Origin: a virus
Length of the DNA: 40,815 nt
Virus record (IMG/VR): IMGVR_UViG_3300024432_000004
Span: 1-40,815 of that record
Direction: 5' to 3' (one strand)
Shown here: positions 8,123 through 16,092 of the stretch, piece after piece
Layout: each line of letters starts with the position of its first letter
How positions within the stretch are numbered: the stretch's first letter is position 1
Program-made: the position numbers and the translations under genes
Notes under the pieces: generated by a model
What the model was told of the DNA's origin: nothing
What the model saw: the letters and a program-made list of their open reading frames with translations, nothing else
Databases searched by the model: none

Positions 8123-8385
8123 CTTCTAATAACGATAAATGTGCATAAAATTATATATTTATACTATGCTGTCCAGTGTGTCCAGTCTAAAATGGTATAT
8201 TTATATAAGAAAAAAACAAAATAACAAAATTATAATGTTAATATAATGGTGACATTTTCATATAGATATACATCATTTTAGACTGGACACACTGGACAGA
8301 TCATGAAAGTAATTGATTTTTAATAGATAATCGTTATTAGAAGACTGGACACAGACTGGACACAGATTGGACACAGACTGGACAT
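8081..8385. promoter_or_regulatory. Candidate replication origin or master control region: nested inverted repeats
   Basis: Outer arms 8103-8136 and 8330-8363 are perfect 34-bp inverted copies, extendable outward to about 56 bp with two mismatches. Inner arms 8169-8194 and 8274-8299 are perfect 26-bp inverted copies. The centre (8195-8273) is very AT-rich with no gene. The arms contain the GTGTCCAGT words. The region lies between the two divergent operons, beside the ribbon-helix-helix and primase-helicase genes, as expected of a phage origin or a shared operator. Which of these it is cannot be told from sequence. Confidence 0.65.
8344..8385 (-). repeat. Four inverted GTGTCCAGT repeats (right iteron block)
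   Basis: Read on the plus strand, ACTGGACAC occurs at 8344 and 8355, ATTGGACAC at 8366 and ACTGGACAT at 8377, all 11 bp apart. They mirror the left block in opposite orientation; two of the four have a single change. Confidence 0.87.
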
Positions 8386-8448
8386 ATCCAGCCCACTGCC
8401 AATCGAAACACCAATCAGTATACAGAAACAGCAAAAAAACATCTAAAA

Positions 8449-8501
8449 TTACAGCATATAATCATAATTAATTAATAATTAATTATGATTATATGCTGTA
8501 A
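8449..8501. repeat. Perfect 53-bp palindrome (26-bp arms, one-base centre)
   Basis: The arm starting TTACAGCATATAATCATAAT (8449-8474) is repeated as its exact complement at 8476-8501. It is AT-rich with no T-run of its own, so it does not look like a standard terminator. It could extrude as a cruciform or be a dimeric protein site near the origin. Confidence 0.93.
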
Positions 8502-8673
8502 ATCACTCTGAAATACGTCATTAATCGAATTAATATGTTATAAATCAACACTTCCAACAGTGTGCATTTTTATTTTTTCCTTTATCTGCTGGTGTTGGAT
8601 ATAATCTATTGTTGACAAAATTTACATTGTAATATAGATTTAAACAAAAACCAATACATTCAAGGTGATAATT
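8502..8673. other. Remaining non-coding leader before the packaging genes
   Basis: The divergent non-coding region spans 7949-8673 (725 bp). Apart from the promoters, repeats and palindrome listed, I see no gene, tRNA or ribosomal RNA in it. This last part carries the likely rightward promoter and the leader of the small terminase gene. Confidence 0.6.
8612..8640 (+). promoter_or_regulatory. Candidate rightward promoter for the head and tail genes
   Basis: A perfect TTGACA at 8612-8617 is followed by TATAGA (15-base gap) or TAGATT (17-base gap). The -10 is imperfect. It lies 35-60 bases before the small terminase start and faces the long rightward operon. Confidence 0.5.
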
Positions 8674-9276
8674 ATGTTTGTGACTGCATCTGAAGCATTA
8701 GCTGCAAAAAGAGCAACTAAAGGTTATAAATACCCCAGTGGAAAAAGAGATAAAAAAAAGAATGGTCGAAAGACTTTATTTAAGCAATCCATGATTGAAC
8801 AAACCCGTGATTTGGTCTTAATGGGCTATACTCATGAAAAGGTTGCTGAGTTTTTTGGTGTAAGTATCTCTTCTATTACTAAGTGGAAATCGATGTATAA
8901 AGATTTCGCAGCCGTTTTGAACATTAATAGAGATGATTATGACTCTAAAGTCGTTCGATCGCTGTATGAAATTGCTACAGGATATGATTATGTGGAGAAA
9001 AAGAAGGAAACTGAGCAACCTGAATTTGATGGCGGAAAAGTTAAGGTAAAAATCACTAAAACTAAAAAACATATCCCTCCTAACGTTGGAGCTATCAAGG
9101 TATGGTTGTACAACCGCCGTCCTAAAGAATTCAAACCGGAACCAGCATTGTCCAGTCAGGGAGGAGGGGAGCAACTACCAGCACTACCATTGAATATCAC
9201 GTACACTGTTAGTGCACCTGTTAGGGCGTGCAAGGTGACTATAGGGCGTGATGAAGATGGAGATGTCAGTACATGA
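8674..9276 (+). CDS. Terminase small subunit
   Basis: 200 residues from the ATG at 8674, which has AAGG about eight bases upstream; a GTG three codons earlier overlaps that site and is less likely. The N-terminus is basic. Residues ~35-70 form a helix-turn-helix (DLVLMGYTHEKVAEFFGVS, then SITKWKSMYKDF), typical of TerS DNA recognition. The following RSLYEIATGYDYVEKK is also common in TerS proteins. Gene order supports the call, because TerL follows one gene later. Small terminase recognises the packaging site on the concatemer and loads TerL. Its site may lie in this gene or the leader, but is not identified here. Confidence 0.82.
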   Translation: MFVTASEALAAKRATKGYKYPSGKRDKKKNGRKTLFKQSMIEQTRDLVLMGYTHEKVAEFFGVSISSITKWKSMYKDFAAVLNINRDDYDSKVVRSLYEIATGYDYVEKKKETEQPEFDGGKVKVKITKTKKHIPPNVGAIKVWLYNRRPKEFKPEPALSSQGGGEQLPALPLNITYTVSAPVRACKVTIGRDEDGDVST

Positions 9277-9485
9277 TAAAAATATTTCGTGTAGCCATAG
9301 CTTTGATCATCATCATTTTTTCAATGTTAGCAGCATTATTAATCATGGATGATGGTGTTGTTTTTGTTGGGTTAATTGACGGGATGATCATGGGCATTAT
9401 TTCAATAATGGTTTTCTTGGTGTGGGTATTGGCTTGGGTATGGTCAAAATTATTGCGGTTAAAATGGGTTGGTAAGATCGATTGA
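9273..9485 (+). CDS. Small two-helix membrane protein between TerS and TerL
   Basis: 70 residues, with a hydrophobic segment at ~6-26 (IALIIIIFSMLAALLI), a short acidic loop (MDDG) and a second long hydrophobic region at ~30-58 ending in basic residues. It overlaps the TerS stop (ATGA), and its own stop overlaps the TerL TTG start. A two-helix hydrophobic protein could be a holin, but its place between terminase genes is not typical and there is no other support. Treat as an unassigned membrane protein. Confidence 0.6.
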   Translation: MIKIFRVAIALIIIIFSMLAALLIMDDGVVFVGLIDGMIMGIISIMVFLVWVLAWVWSKLLRLKWVGKID

Positions 9486-10765
9486 GTGGTTCAATTCTCT
9501 CTCTTCTGACTGCTGGTTTAAGCTACCCCCAAAATATTTACCTGAATCAGTTAACTACATCATTCAGAGCCTATGTAGGAGGATATGGGAGCGGTAAAAC
9601 GTTTGTGGGTTGTCTTGACCTTCTGAATTTTGTAAGTGTTCATCCTGGTATCACTATGGCCTACTTTGGGCCAACATACGGCACCATTCGTGATGTTTTC
9701 TATCCGACAATTGAAGAAGCTGGTAAATTACTTGGGTTCACCTGTGATATCAAAACTGCAAATCGAGAAGTCCATTTATATAGAAATTCATGTTTTTACG
9801 GTACTATCATTTGTCGTTCTATGGATAATCCAAATTCAATTATTGGATTTAAATTTGCAAGGGCGTTCATTGATGAGATGGATACATTAGCAACGATTGA
9901 AAAACAAGAAAAAGCATGGAATAAAATTATTGCACGTCGAAGGGGATCAATTGAATATCAGGTTGTAATTGGTATGACGACAACACCAGAAGGATTTAAA
10001 CACACTTATAATTTATTTGCTGATAATCCCTCGAAATCCTATTCTATGGTCCAGGCTTCCAGTTACGAAAATAAAAAATATTTACCGGGTGATTATATTC
10101 CAACATTAATGGAAACTTATTCGTCTGAATTGGTTAACGCCTATGTAAATGGGTTGTTTGTAAATTTGACTGCTGGAACCGTTTACAACATGTTTGATCG
10201 AGTGTTGAATCATTCATCTATTATCGAAGATCCTGGTGAATATCTGCATATTGGGATGGATTTTAATGTAACCAACATGTCGGCAATAGTTCACATTATT
10301 AGAAATGGTAACCCAATTGCGGTTGATGAATTGGGTGGTATTTATGATACTCCTGCGATGATTGTAGCTTTGAAAGAGAAATACTTGAAACACCCTATTT
10401 CAATTTATCCAGATGCTAGTGGTTATAGTAGGCAAACCGTAGATGCTTCAACCTCAGATATTGCAGAATTAGAGGAAGTAGGTTATCATTGTGTGTATAA
10501 TGGTTTGAATCCGAGAATTAAAGATCGTACTGCATCCATGAATCGAATGTTTTTGAGTTCCAAGGGTGAACGGAAATATAAAGTAAATACTATTCGTTGT
10601 CCAGGGTACACAAAAAATTTAGAACAGCAAAGTTATGATAAATCAGGAATGCCGGATAAATCAGGTAATAATGATCATAAACCCGATGCTGGTGGTTATT
10701 TTATATGTGACAAATTTCCGATAAACAGACCAGAAACAATTATTGGTTATCAATTACCAGTTTGA
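9482..10765 (+). CDS. Terminase large subunit (packaging ATPase and nuclease)
   Basis: 427 residues. The ATPase has Walker A GGYGSGKT at 33-40 and Walker B FARAFIDEMD with Asp131/Glu132, followed by the coupling segment VIGMTTTPEG. The RNase H-like nuclease contains Asp260 in HIGMDFN and Asp311 in IYPDASGYSR, plus an expected C-terminal Asp (NDHKPDAGGY). It packages DNA through the portal and cuts the concatemer. The start is a TTG at 9482 overlapping the upstream stop (TTGA); no ATG or GTG in frame lies close by. The length is normal for compact TerL proteins. Confidence 0.92.
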   Translation: MSGSILSLLTAGLSYPQNIYLNQLTTSFRAYVGGYGSGKTFVGCLDLLNFVSVHPGITMAYFGPTYGTIRDVFYPTIEEAGKLLGFTCDIKTANREVHLYRNSCFYGTIICRSMDNPNSIIGFKFARAFIDEMDTLATIEKQEKAWNKIIARRRGSIEYQVVIGMTTTPEGFKHTYNLFADNPSKSYSMVQASSYENKKYLPGDYIPTLMETYSSELVNAYVNGLFVNLTAGTVYNMFDRVLNHSSIIEDPGEYLHIGMDFNVTNMSAIVHIIRNGNPIAVDELGGIYDTPAMIVALKEKYLKHPISIYPDASGYSRQTVDASTSDIAELEEVGYHCVYNGLNPRIKDRTASMNRMFLSSKGERKYKVNTIRCPGYTKNLEQQSYDKSGMPDKSGNNDHKPDAGGYFICDKFPINRPETIIGYQLPV

Positions 10766-10774
10766 GGAGTTGAA

Positions 10775-10936
10775 ATGAGTACCGAAAAAACCGAAGAACA
10801 TGAAAGTATATTAGGTGCTGTTATTGAATCTAAAGAGACGAATGACTCGTTGTTTATTGTGGGCATTGTAGCAATTGTGGGCATTATGGGAATTATGGGC
10901 ATCGTAGTTATGATATATTATAAATTACCAGTTTGA
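10775..10936 (+). CDS. 53-residue single-pass membrane protein
   Basis: Starts MSTEKTEEHESILGAVIESK with GAGGAG nine bases before the ATG, so it is likely translated. The N-terminal half is charged and acidic. Residues ~27-47 form one hydrophobic helix rich in Gly, Ile and Met (VGIVAIVGIMGIMGIVVM). It ends YYKLPV; TerL just upstream ends YQLPV, and the two genes share the DNA word ttaccagtttgag at their ends. No family recognised. Confidence 0.55.
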   Translation: MSTEKTEEHESILGAVIESKETNDSLFIVGIVAIVGIMGIMGIVVMIYYKLPV

Positions 10937-10946
10937 GAGTACGTAA

Positions 10947-11042
10947 ATGTATAAAAAGTTTAAGATTTTTATTGATCCTTATCTTGGAATTCTATCTTTT
11001 TTAACAGTGATACTGTTGATAATTGATATTTTTATTGATTGA
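10947..11042 (+). CDS. 31-residue hydrophobic peptide
   Basis: Starts MYKKFKIFIDPYLG and continues as one hydrophobic helix (ILSFLTVILLIIDIFID). The upstream GAGAG is a weak ribosome site. It fills the space between the 53-residue protein and the portal. Too short to assign; listed because it fits the run of tiny membrane proteins in this phage. Confidence 0.38.
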   Translation: MYKKFKIFIDPYLGILSFLTVILLIIDIFID

Positions 11043-11060
11043 TATTTGAAGGTTAAATCT

Positions 11061-12515
11061 GTGATTTGGGAAGATATTAAACCGAATGTAGAATATGTGT
11101 TGAATTTTCCACGTCAGCAACGGGTTAATGATGTTGTTGACGGTGAATATCGGCTGAAAAAACGGGATGAGGAAAAACCAGGAACATATTTGCGGGTTAT
11201 CAATCCGTTAGATGTATCCGATTATAATAAGCGTTTGAATGCCAGTTATCGAAAATCAGCGATATTGTATAATGCTACAGGGCGTACCCTAATTGGGTTG
11301 CTAGGTATGTTGTATCGGGTAGAGCCTACGATTCCAGAATTGCCCGAATTAATGGAGTATATTGAAACTGACATTGATGGTAATGGGATGGGGATCAATC
11401 AGCAATCACATGCTGTTTCATCTGAAGTTATTAAGATTGGCAGGCATGGTTTGTTAACTGATATACCGATAAAAAAAGAGGGTAAAGAAGAAAAACCGAC
11501 AACGATTGCTGATGTTCAGAACGGATTTAGACCATTTACTAAAAAATACAATGCTACCGATATTATTGATTGGAATCAGTCATCCATTAACGGAATGATG
11601 ACGCTTGATTTGGTGGTTTTATTAGAAATGGTTAGTATCTTTGCCGATGAGCATAGAATCAAGCGTGAAATTAAAAAACGTTATCGTATCCTCAGATTGA
11701 CCGAAGGGAAATATACTCAACAATTATGGGTTGAAGGTGACGATTCACCAGGGGAAGAAATCGAAATTATAGATGGTTCTGGTGAGCCATGGGATGAAAT
11801 ACCGTTTGAATTTATCGGTTCTGAAAATAATGACCCTTCGATAGATTTTGCACCATTGGAATCATTGACAGATGTAAATATTGGGCATTATAGAAATAGT
11901 GCCGATCTTGAACACAGTTCATTTCAGTTATCTGCTGCAACTCCTTGGATTGCTGATGATCGTTATTCGAGTGTACAGAGTAACCCGAATAAAAAAGATA
12001 CCAACACACAGAAATTTGGTGAAACTTCCATTATTGTAATGGGTAACGGTGGTCAATTTGGTTATGCTCAACCTAGTCCAAATGTACTGGCAAACGATTT
12101 GGCTAAGAATAAAGAACAACAAATGGTTGCACTTGGTGCCCAATTGATTTCTGAAGGTGGAGGAACCGAAACAGCGGAAGCAGTCAGGACTAAAAAAGCC
12201 GCTGATACTTCAATGCTATCAATTGTTGGTATCAATGTTTCCAATGGATACACAAAATCATTAGGTTGGATTGCAAGATTTTTGAATGTTGATTTTAAAG
12301 GTGAATATCAGTTAAATAAAAACTTCTTTGATAGTAAATTAACTCCACAGGAGCGGCAACAGATCGTCGTTGAATGGCAATCTGGTTTGTACTCTGTTAG
12401 AATAGCAAGGAAGCAATTGCAAGCATCCAATGTGATTTCTAGTGATGAAGATTTGGGGAAATTGCAAGTAGAGGTTGATGGGGAATTACCCGGTGTTGAT
12501 TTGGGTGGTGAATAA
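11061..12515 (+). CDS. Portal protein (DUF4055 family)
   Basis: 484 residues from the GTG at 11061, which has GAAGG eight bases upstream; a TTG at 11046 would add five residues. Early pieces YNKRLNASYRKSAILYNATG, then RTLIGLLGMLYR, are characteristic of DUF4055 portal proteins, as are SSEVIKIGRHGLLTDIP and the C-terminal SEGGGTETAEAVRTKKAAD. Portals form the dodecameric ring at one capsid vertex through which TerL packages DNA and to which the connectors attach. Its place between TerL and the MuF-like gene agrees. Confidence 0.85.
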   Translation: MIWEDIKPNVEYVLNFPRQQRVNDVVDGEYRLKKRDEEKPGTYLRVINPLDVSDYNKRLNASYRKSAILYNATGRTLIGLLGMLYRVEPTIPELPELMEYIETDIDGNGMGINQQSHAVSSEVIKIGRHGLLTDIPIKKEGKEEKPTTIADVQNGFRPFTKKYNATDIIDWNQSSINGMMTLDLVVLLEMVSIFADEHRIKREIKKRYRILRLTEGKYTQQLWVEGDDSPGEEIEIIDGSGEPWDEIPFEFIGSENNDPSIDFAPLESLTDVNIGHYRNSADLEHSSFQLSAATPWIADDRYSSVQSNPNKKDTNTQKFGETSIIVMGNGGQFGYAQPSPNVLANDLAKNKEQQMVALGAQLISEGGGTETAEAVRTKKAADTSMLSIVGINVSNGYTKSLGWIARFLNVDFKGEYQLNKNFFDSKLTPQERQQIVVEWQSGLYSVRIARKQLQASNVISSDEDLGKLQVEVDGELPGVDLGGE

Positions 12516-12516
12516 T

Positions 12517-12756
12517 ATGTTTGTTGAAGTTGGTCAAGTAGTTAGATTTAATTTGTCTGGTAAGGTTGTGATAGGTGTTATTGAAATAATTTTGTTTGAA
12601 CATGACTTAGTTCGCATACTTTTAAAAGACAACGATTTTGTACTGATGAGACCAGATTATTTGATAGGTGGCAATTCTTATTGTCATTTTTGTAATCATA
12701 ATATCCCAATTGGTGACGATGGTTTATTTATCCATGATAACGTATATCATGGATAA
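12517..12756 (+). CDS. 79-residue protein with a possible C-terminal zinc site
   Basis: I place the start at ATG 12517, one base after the portal stop, with GGTGG nine bases upstream. The N-terminal 50 residues look like a small beta barrel (VGQVVRFNLSGKVVIGVIE). The C-terminus has CHFCNHNIPIGDDGLFIHD, then VYHG: a CxxC pair plus several His that could bind zinc. No family recognised. It lies between portal and MuF-like genes. Confidence 0.5.
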   Translation: MFVEVGQVVRFNLSGKVVIGVIEIILFEHDLVRILLKDNDFVLMRPDYLIGGNSYCHFCNHNIPIGDDGLFIHDNVYHG

Positions 12757-12759
12757 ATA

Positions 12760-12918
12760 ATGGAAAGATTTATGGAAATCTGCTTAGTTTTGGCAATTGG
12801 TTTTATCTTGATGTCTTATGCATCGAAAGATTTTAGAGACATTATATGTGTCGATAAAAGTTCGTGGTTGAGTTATGCAAAAGGGGCTATAATATGCCAA
12901 CCGCACCAGAACAATTAA
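12760..12918 (+). CDS. 52-residue protein with an N-terminal membrane helix
   Basis: Starts MERFMEICLVLAIGFILMSY, one hydrophobic segment (~6-22), followed by a charged tail; it overlaps the MuF-like start by 25 bases. No clear ribosome site is seen, so it depends on coupling to the previous gene. Unassigned; another small membrane protein at a head-gene junction. Confidence 0.4.
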   Translation: MERFMEICLVLAIGFILMSYASKDFRDIICVDKSSWLSYAKGAIICQPHQNN

Positions 12919-13976
12919 AAAATATTGAGATCAGAAATCAGGTTCTTCTTGAAGGGTTGAAAGAAGGTGAACATCGAAAATTTGCCAAGTTTCTACGTGA
13001 TTTATCTAATCAGATTATCAAACGTTTAGAATCTGAAGGACAAACAATTAGAACCAAGCGTAGATTGCAAATTCTGCTTACTGATTTCAATGAGATTCAG
13101 AATTTGATTTATTCTGAATATGTTGGTTTTTTAGGTGAAAACTTAGAAGATATCACCATTGATCAAGCGGAATTTGAAACCCAAGCGTTAAACCAAACGG
13201 TAAATAATTTTGATTCTGTTACACCAGCACCGGTACAATTATTAACAGCTTCCAGAGTAGTACCTATGTCGGTACAGGGATTGACTAGTAAACCATTATT
13301 GAAACCGTTTATTAAAGATTGGACTACTGACAGCATTAACAGAGTAAATACTGTTATTCAACAAGGGTTTGCGCAGGGTAAGACCGTTAATCAAATGAGT
13401 TTGGAGATTAGAGGTACCAAGCAGCAGAAATTTAAAAACGGTGTACTGGCTAAGATAAACCGTGATAATCGGGCTATTGTTCGTACTGCTATCCAGCATG
13501 TTGCAAGTGTAGCCCGTACTGAAACAATGCAACAGAATAGCGATTTAGTGAAAGGTTATCAAGTGGTTGCAACTCTTGATAGTAGTACAACTGCAATATG
13601 TAGAGGGCTTGACGGTCGAAATTTTAAGATTGGGGAAGGCCCATTGCCGCCTTTCCATGTCGGTTGTAGAACAACTACGGTAGCAATTCTAGATGAACGG
13701 TTTGATTTTTTAGATGAAGATGCCAAACGTCCCGCAGTCGGTGAAAAAAAGATTGGACAAGTTGCTGCTGATAAAACATACTATGAATGGTTGATAACTC
13801 AATCTGCTAAATTCCAAAATTCCGTGATTGGAGTTAATAGGGGTAAATTGTTACGAAATGGTGGTTTAACTGCTGAAGAATTTGGGCGTTTAAGTCTGGA
13901 TAAAAATTTTCAACCATTGACACTTGATGAAATGAGAGCAAAACGACCAGAGGTATTTGAAGAAGCCAATGTTTAA
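12894..13976 (+). CDS. MuF-like minor head protein (SPP1 gp7 / Mu F family)
   Basis: 360 residues from the ATG at 12894, with AAGGGG upstream; an earlier start at 12864 would lengthen it but lacks that site. The N-terminal ~150 residues are helical. The MuF domain is clear at ~215-270: ASVARTETMQ, then VVATLDSSTTAICRGLDG, then GPLPPFHVGCRTTTVAI. These proteins bind the inside of the portal and assist head assembly or DNA delivery. The tail beyond ~275 is unassigned. The stop lies in the left arm of the long inverted repeat described next. Confidence 0.86.
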   Translation: MPTAPEQLKNIEIRNQVLLEGLKEGEHRKFAKFLRDLSNQIIKRLESEGQTIRTKRRLQILLTDFNEIQNLIYSEYVGFLGENLEDITIDQAEFETQALNQTVNNFDSVTPAPVQLLTASRVVPMSVQGLTSKPLLKPFIKDWTTDSINRVNTVIQQGFAQGKTVNQMSLEIRGTKQQKFKNGVLAKINRDNRAIVRTAIQHVASVARTETMQQNSDLVKGYQVVATLDSSTTAICRGLDGRNFKIGEGPLPPFHVGCRTTTVAILDERFDFLDEDAKRPAVGEKKIGQVAADKTYYEWLITQSAKFQNSVIGVNRGKLLRNGGLTAEEFGRLSLDKNFQPLTLDEMRAKRPEVFEEANV

Positions 13977-14105
13977 ATTAATGTAAGTAGTATCTGATAT
14001 CGGCGATAGCTTAATGATAAGGATAAAACGGTGCTTATTACATCGGCTTATACTGGTTCAACTCTAGCCTGTTGAATATGTCAGGTACTACTTATATTAA
14101 TTTAA
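13973..14105 (+). ncRNA. Long inverted repeat enclosing a tRNA-like fold
   Basis: Arms 13973-14000 and 14076-14105 are near-perfect inverted copies (about 26 pairs, two wobble changes and small bulges). Inside, 14000-14075 folds like a degenerate tRNA: a 7-pair acceptor-like stem with one mismatch (TCGGCGA with CTGTTGA), a D-arm-like TAGCTTAATGATAAGG, an anticodon-like stem CGGTG/CATCG with seven-base loop CTTATTA, and a T-arm ACTGG-TTCAACT-CTAGC immediately before the 3' acceptor strand. The D region is about three bases too long and poorly paired, base 37 would be T, and no CCA is encoded. It is either a decayed or divergent tRNA, another structured RNA, or a small inverted-repeat insertion. 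Confidence 0.45.
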
Positions 14106-14106
14106 A

Positions 14107-14211
14107 ATGAAAAACATTAAAATATCGATTGTAGCTATCATTCCTCCCCCTCACTTTGTGGCTATAGTCGGTATTTTGATGTTTATTATAAATTTGGAGT
14201 TATTGAAATGA
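14107..14211 (+). CDS. 34-residue hydrophobic leader peptide before the scaffold gene
   Basis: Starts MKNIKISIVAIIPPPHFVAI and ends LELLK; its stop overlaps the scaffold start by ATGA. No good ribosome site is seen upstream. It may only be a chance frame, but the ATGA coupling and hydrophobic make-up match other junctions in this phage. Confidence 0.3.
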   Translation: MKNIKISIVAIIPPPHFVAIVGILMFIINLELLK

Positions 14212-14885
14212 AACTTGATGGAATAGAAGGGCTTACAGACGTACAGAAAAAAGCAATCATCAAAGAGTATGATTTGAATGTTTCTGGGTTGAAAAAGAAT
14301 CATGATGAATTGTTGGCAGACGTAAAGAAAACTAGCAATGATAAAAAAGCACAAGATGAACAGTCTCGCAAGGATAAAAAGCAAGCAGATGCTGATAAAA
14401 TTCATAGTGCTAGTACTTTTGATGAAATGAAAAATCTTCTTGAAGAACGGGATGAAAAAACACAACAACTTGAGCAACGTATTCTTGATGGTGAAAAGAA
14501 ACGGGTAGATGTTGAAAATTCCCGTACTGTTGATAGTTTTGTTGATAAGTTCATCAATAGTAATGTGGTCAATGATTCTTTGGTCCGTGATGCTATTAAA
14601 GCCAAAATTTCAATCCGGCTTGGTGTTCGAGATGGTAATATTGTTGAATTGAACGGTTCTGAATTGACTGGTAAAACTGGTGATCAAGTCTTATCTGAAA
14701 TCAAATCTAATAAAGATTATAGTAATCATTTAATTGCAAATAATGCTAAAGGTGGTGGGTCTACTGGAGGTAGTGGCAACAGTTCTGGTATTGTTGATAA
14801 GACAATGAGTAGGTCTGAATTTGATAATACTTCTCCTTTACAGGTTGCTGGGTTTATACGTGAGGGTGGTAACGTAGTTGATTAA
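14208..14885 (+). CDS. Capsid scaffold protein
   Basis: 225 residues, highly charged and helical. It starts MKLDGIEGLTDVQKKAI, has a coiled-coil middle rich in Lys, Asp and Glu (~30-110), and a Gly/Ser-rich hinge (GGGSTGGSGNSSG) before the C-terminal tail. This composition and its position directly before the coat gene are typical of scaffolding proteins, which template procapsid assembly and leave or are degraded. No protease domain is evident. GGAG lies ten bases before the ATG. Confidence 0.75.
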   Translation: MKLDGIEGLTDVQKKAIIKEYDLNVSGLKKNHDELLADVKKTSNDKKAQDEQSRKDKKQADADKIHSASTFDEMKNLLEERDEKTQQLEQRILDGEKKRVDVENSRTVDSFVDKFINSNVVNDSLVRDAIKAKISIRLGVRDGNIVELNGSELTGKTGDQVLSEIKSNKDYSNHLIANNAKGGGSTGGSGNSSGIVDKTMSRSEFDNTSPLQVAGFIREGGNVVD

Positions 14886-14912
14886 AATATTTGATTTAAA
14901 AGGAGTTTTATT

Positions 14913-16073
14913 GTGTCGGCAAATACACTTACCGGATTAATTCGCATCATTTATAGAAATTTAGACGTGGTTTCACAGGAAGCTGTGGGTTATGCACCGT
15001 CTGTTTCTCGTGACGCAGAAGCTTCAAGAGCTGCTTTAAATCAGGTTATTACGATTAACCGCACTCCTCCTATTACCGCTTCTGATATTGTTCCTGCAAT
15101 GGTTGTAACAGAAGCTGATGGGGTAGAGATGGATCCTGTTAGTATGGCTATTACAAAATCTCGTAAAGTAGCGTTACCGTGGCGGGGAGAAGAAATTCTT
15201 TCTCTTCAAGCTCCTGGACCAGGGCACAATACAATTCTTGATGATGAGATTCAACAAGCATTCCGTACTTTACGGAATGAAATTGATGTTGATTTAGGAG
15301 TAGAAATTAAAAATACGGCTTCTAGAGCTATTGGGGCAGCTGGGAGTACACCTTTTAATAATACTATTAATGAGTCAGCCGATGCGTTAAAAGTTATAAT
15401 TGATAATGGTGCTCCTCAAAATGATTTACGAATGGTCATTAATTCAACAGCTGGGGCACAATTACGGAAAAATACCCAGTTGACTAAAGTAAATGAAGCT
15501 GGGACAGATCAGACTTTACGCAATGGTTTATTGTTGGATTTGAACAAATTTCAGATTCGGGAATCTGCTGGTGTCCAAACCACACCCATTGGTACTGGTA
15601 GTGGCTATGTTACTGATACTCCCGCCGCCGCAACATTACCAATCGGAACTACTGAAATTCATGTTGATACTGGGACCGGAACTAGTGTTGCTGGTGATGT
15701 TGTCACTTTTGCAGGTGATACAAATAAATATATTGTTGCAACCGGATTTGCAGGTGATGGGGATTCCGATCTTGTCATTGCCGCTCCTGGATTACGTGAA
15801 ACACTAGCTGATGGTGTTGCTATGACAATTGGTAGTCTTGCAGTTCAAAATTCATTTTTTAGTCGTTCTGGTGTAATTCTTTTAAATCGATTACCTGCAT
15901 TGCCTGGTGGCAAAGATATGGCAACAGATCGATTTGTTATTATTGATTCTATTAACAATTTAGTTTTCGATATTGCGTTGTATCTTGGGTATCACATGGC
16001 ACAATGGGAAATCGGTACTTCTTGGGGTGTTAAGAATATCAAACCAGAACATACCGGCACATTGCTTGGTTAA
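14913..16073 (+). CDS. Major capsid protein (P22 coat-like HK97 fold)
   Basis: 386 residues from a GTG with AAGGAG nine bases upstream. The start (MSANTLTGLIRIIYRNLDVV) and the pieces RDAEASRAALNQVI, KSRKVALPWRGEE, IDVDLGVEIKNTASRA and the C-terminal HMAQWEIGTSWGVKNI match the P22-type coat family. Residues ~225-305 are a Thr/Gly/Asp-rich beta domain (IGTTEIHVDTGTGTSV, AGDVVTFAGD), corresponding to the inserted domain region of P22 coat. It builds the icosahedral shell with the preceding scaffold. Confidence 0.88.
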   Translation: MSANTLTGLIRIIYRNLDVVSQEAVGYAPSVSRDAEASRAALNQVITINRTPPITASDIVPAMVVTEADGVEMDPVSMAITKSRKVALPWRGEEILSLQAPGPGHNTILDDEIQQAFRTLRNEIDVDLGVEIKNTASRAIGAAGSTPFNNTINESADALKVIIDNGAPQNDLRMVINSTAGAQLRKNTQLTKVNEAGTDQTLRNGLLLDLNKFQIRESAGVQTTPIGTGSGYVTDTPAAATLPIGTTEIHVDTGTGTSVAGDVVTFAGDTNKYIVATGFAGDGDSDLVIAAPGLRETLADGVAMTIGSLAVQNSFFSRSGVILLNRLPALPGGKDMATDRFVIIDSINNLVFDIALYLGYHMAQWEIGTSWGVKNIKPEHTGTLLG

Positions 16074-16092
16074 TTAATTTTGAGGTTTTGTT

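Noticed and set aside
8061-8385. Repeats that could suggest a CRISPR array
   Set aside because: The units are only 9 bp with 2-bp gaps, no spacers of 25 or more bases exist and there are no cas genes. They read as protein-binding repeats.
14151-14477. Hydrophobic minus-strand frame opposite the scaffold gene
   Set aside because: It mirrors a charged coiled-coil coding region, which makes hydrophobic antisense frames. No start signal.
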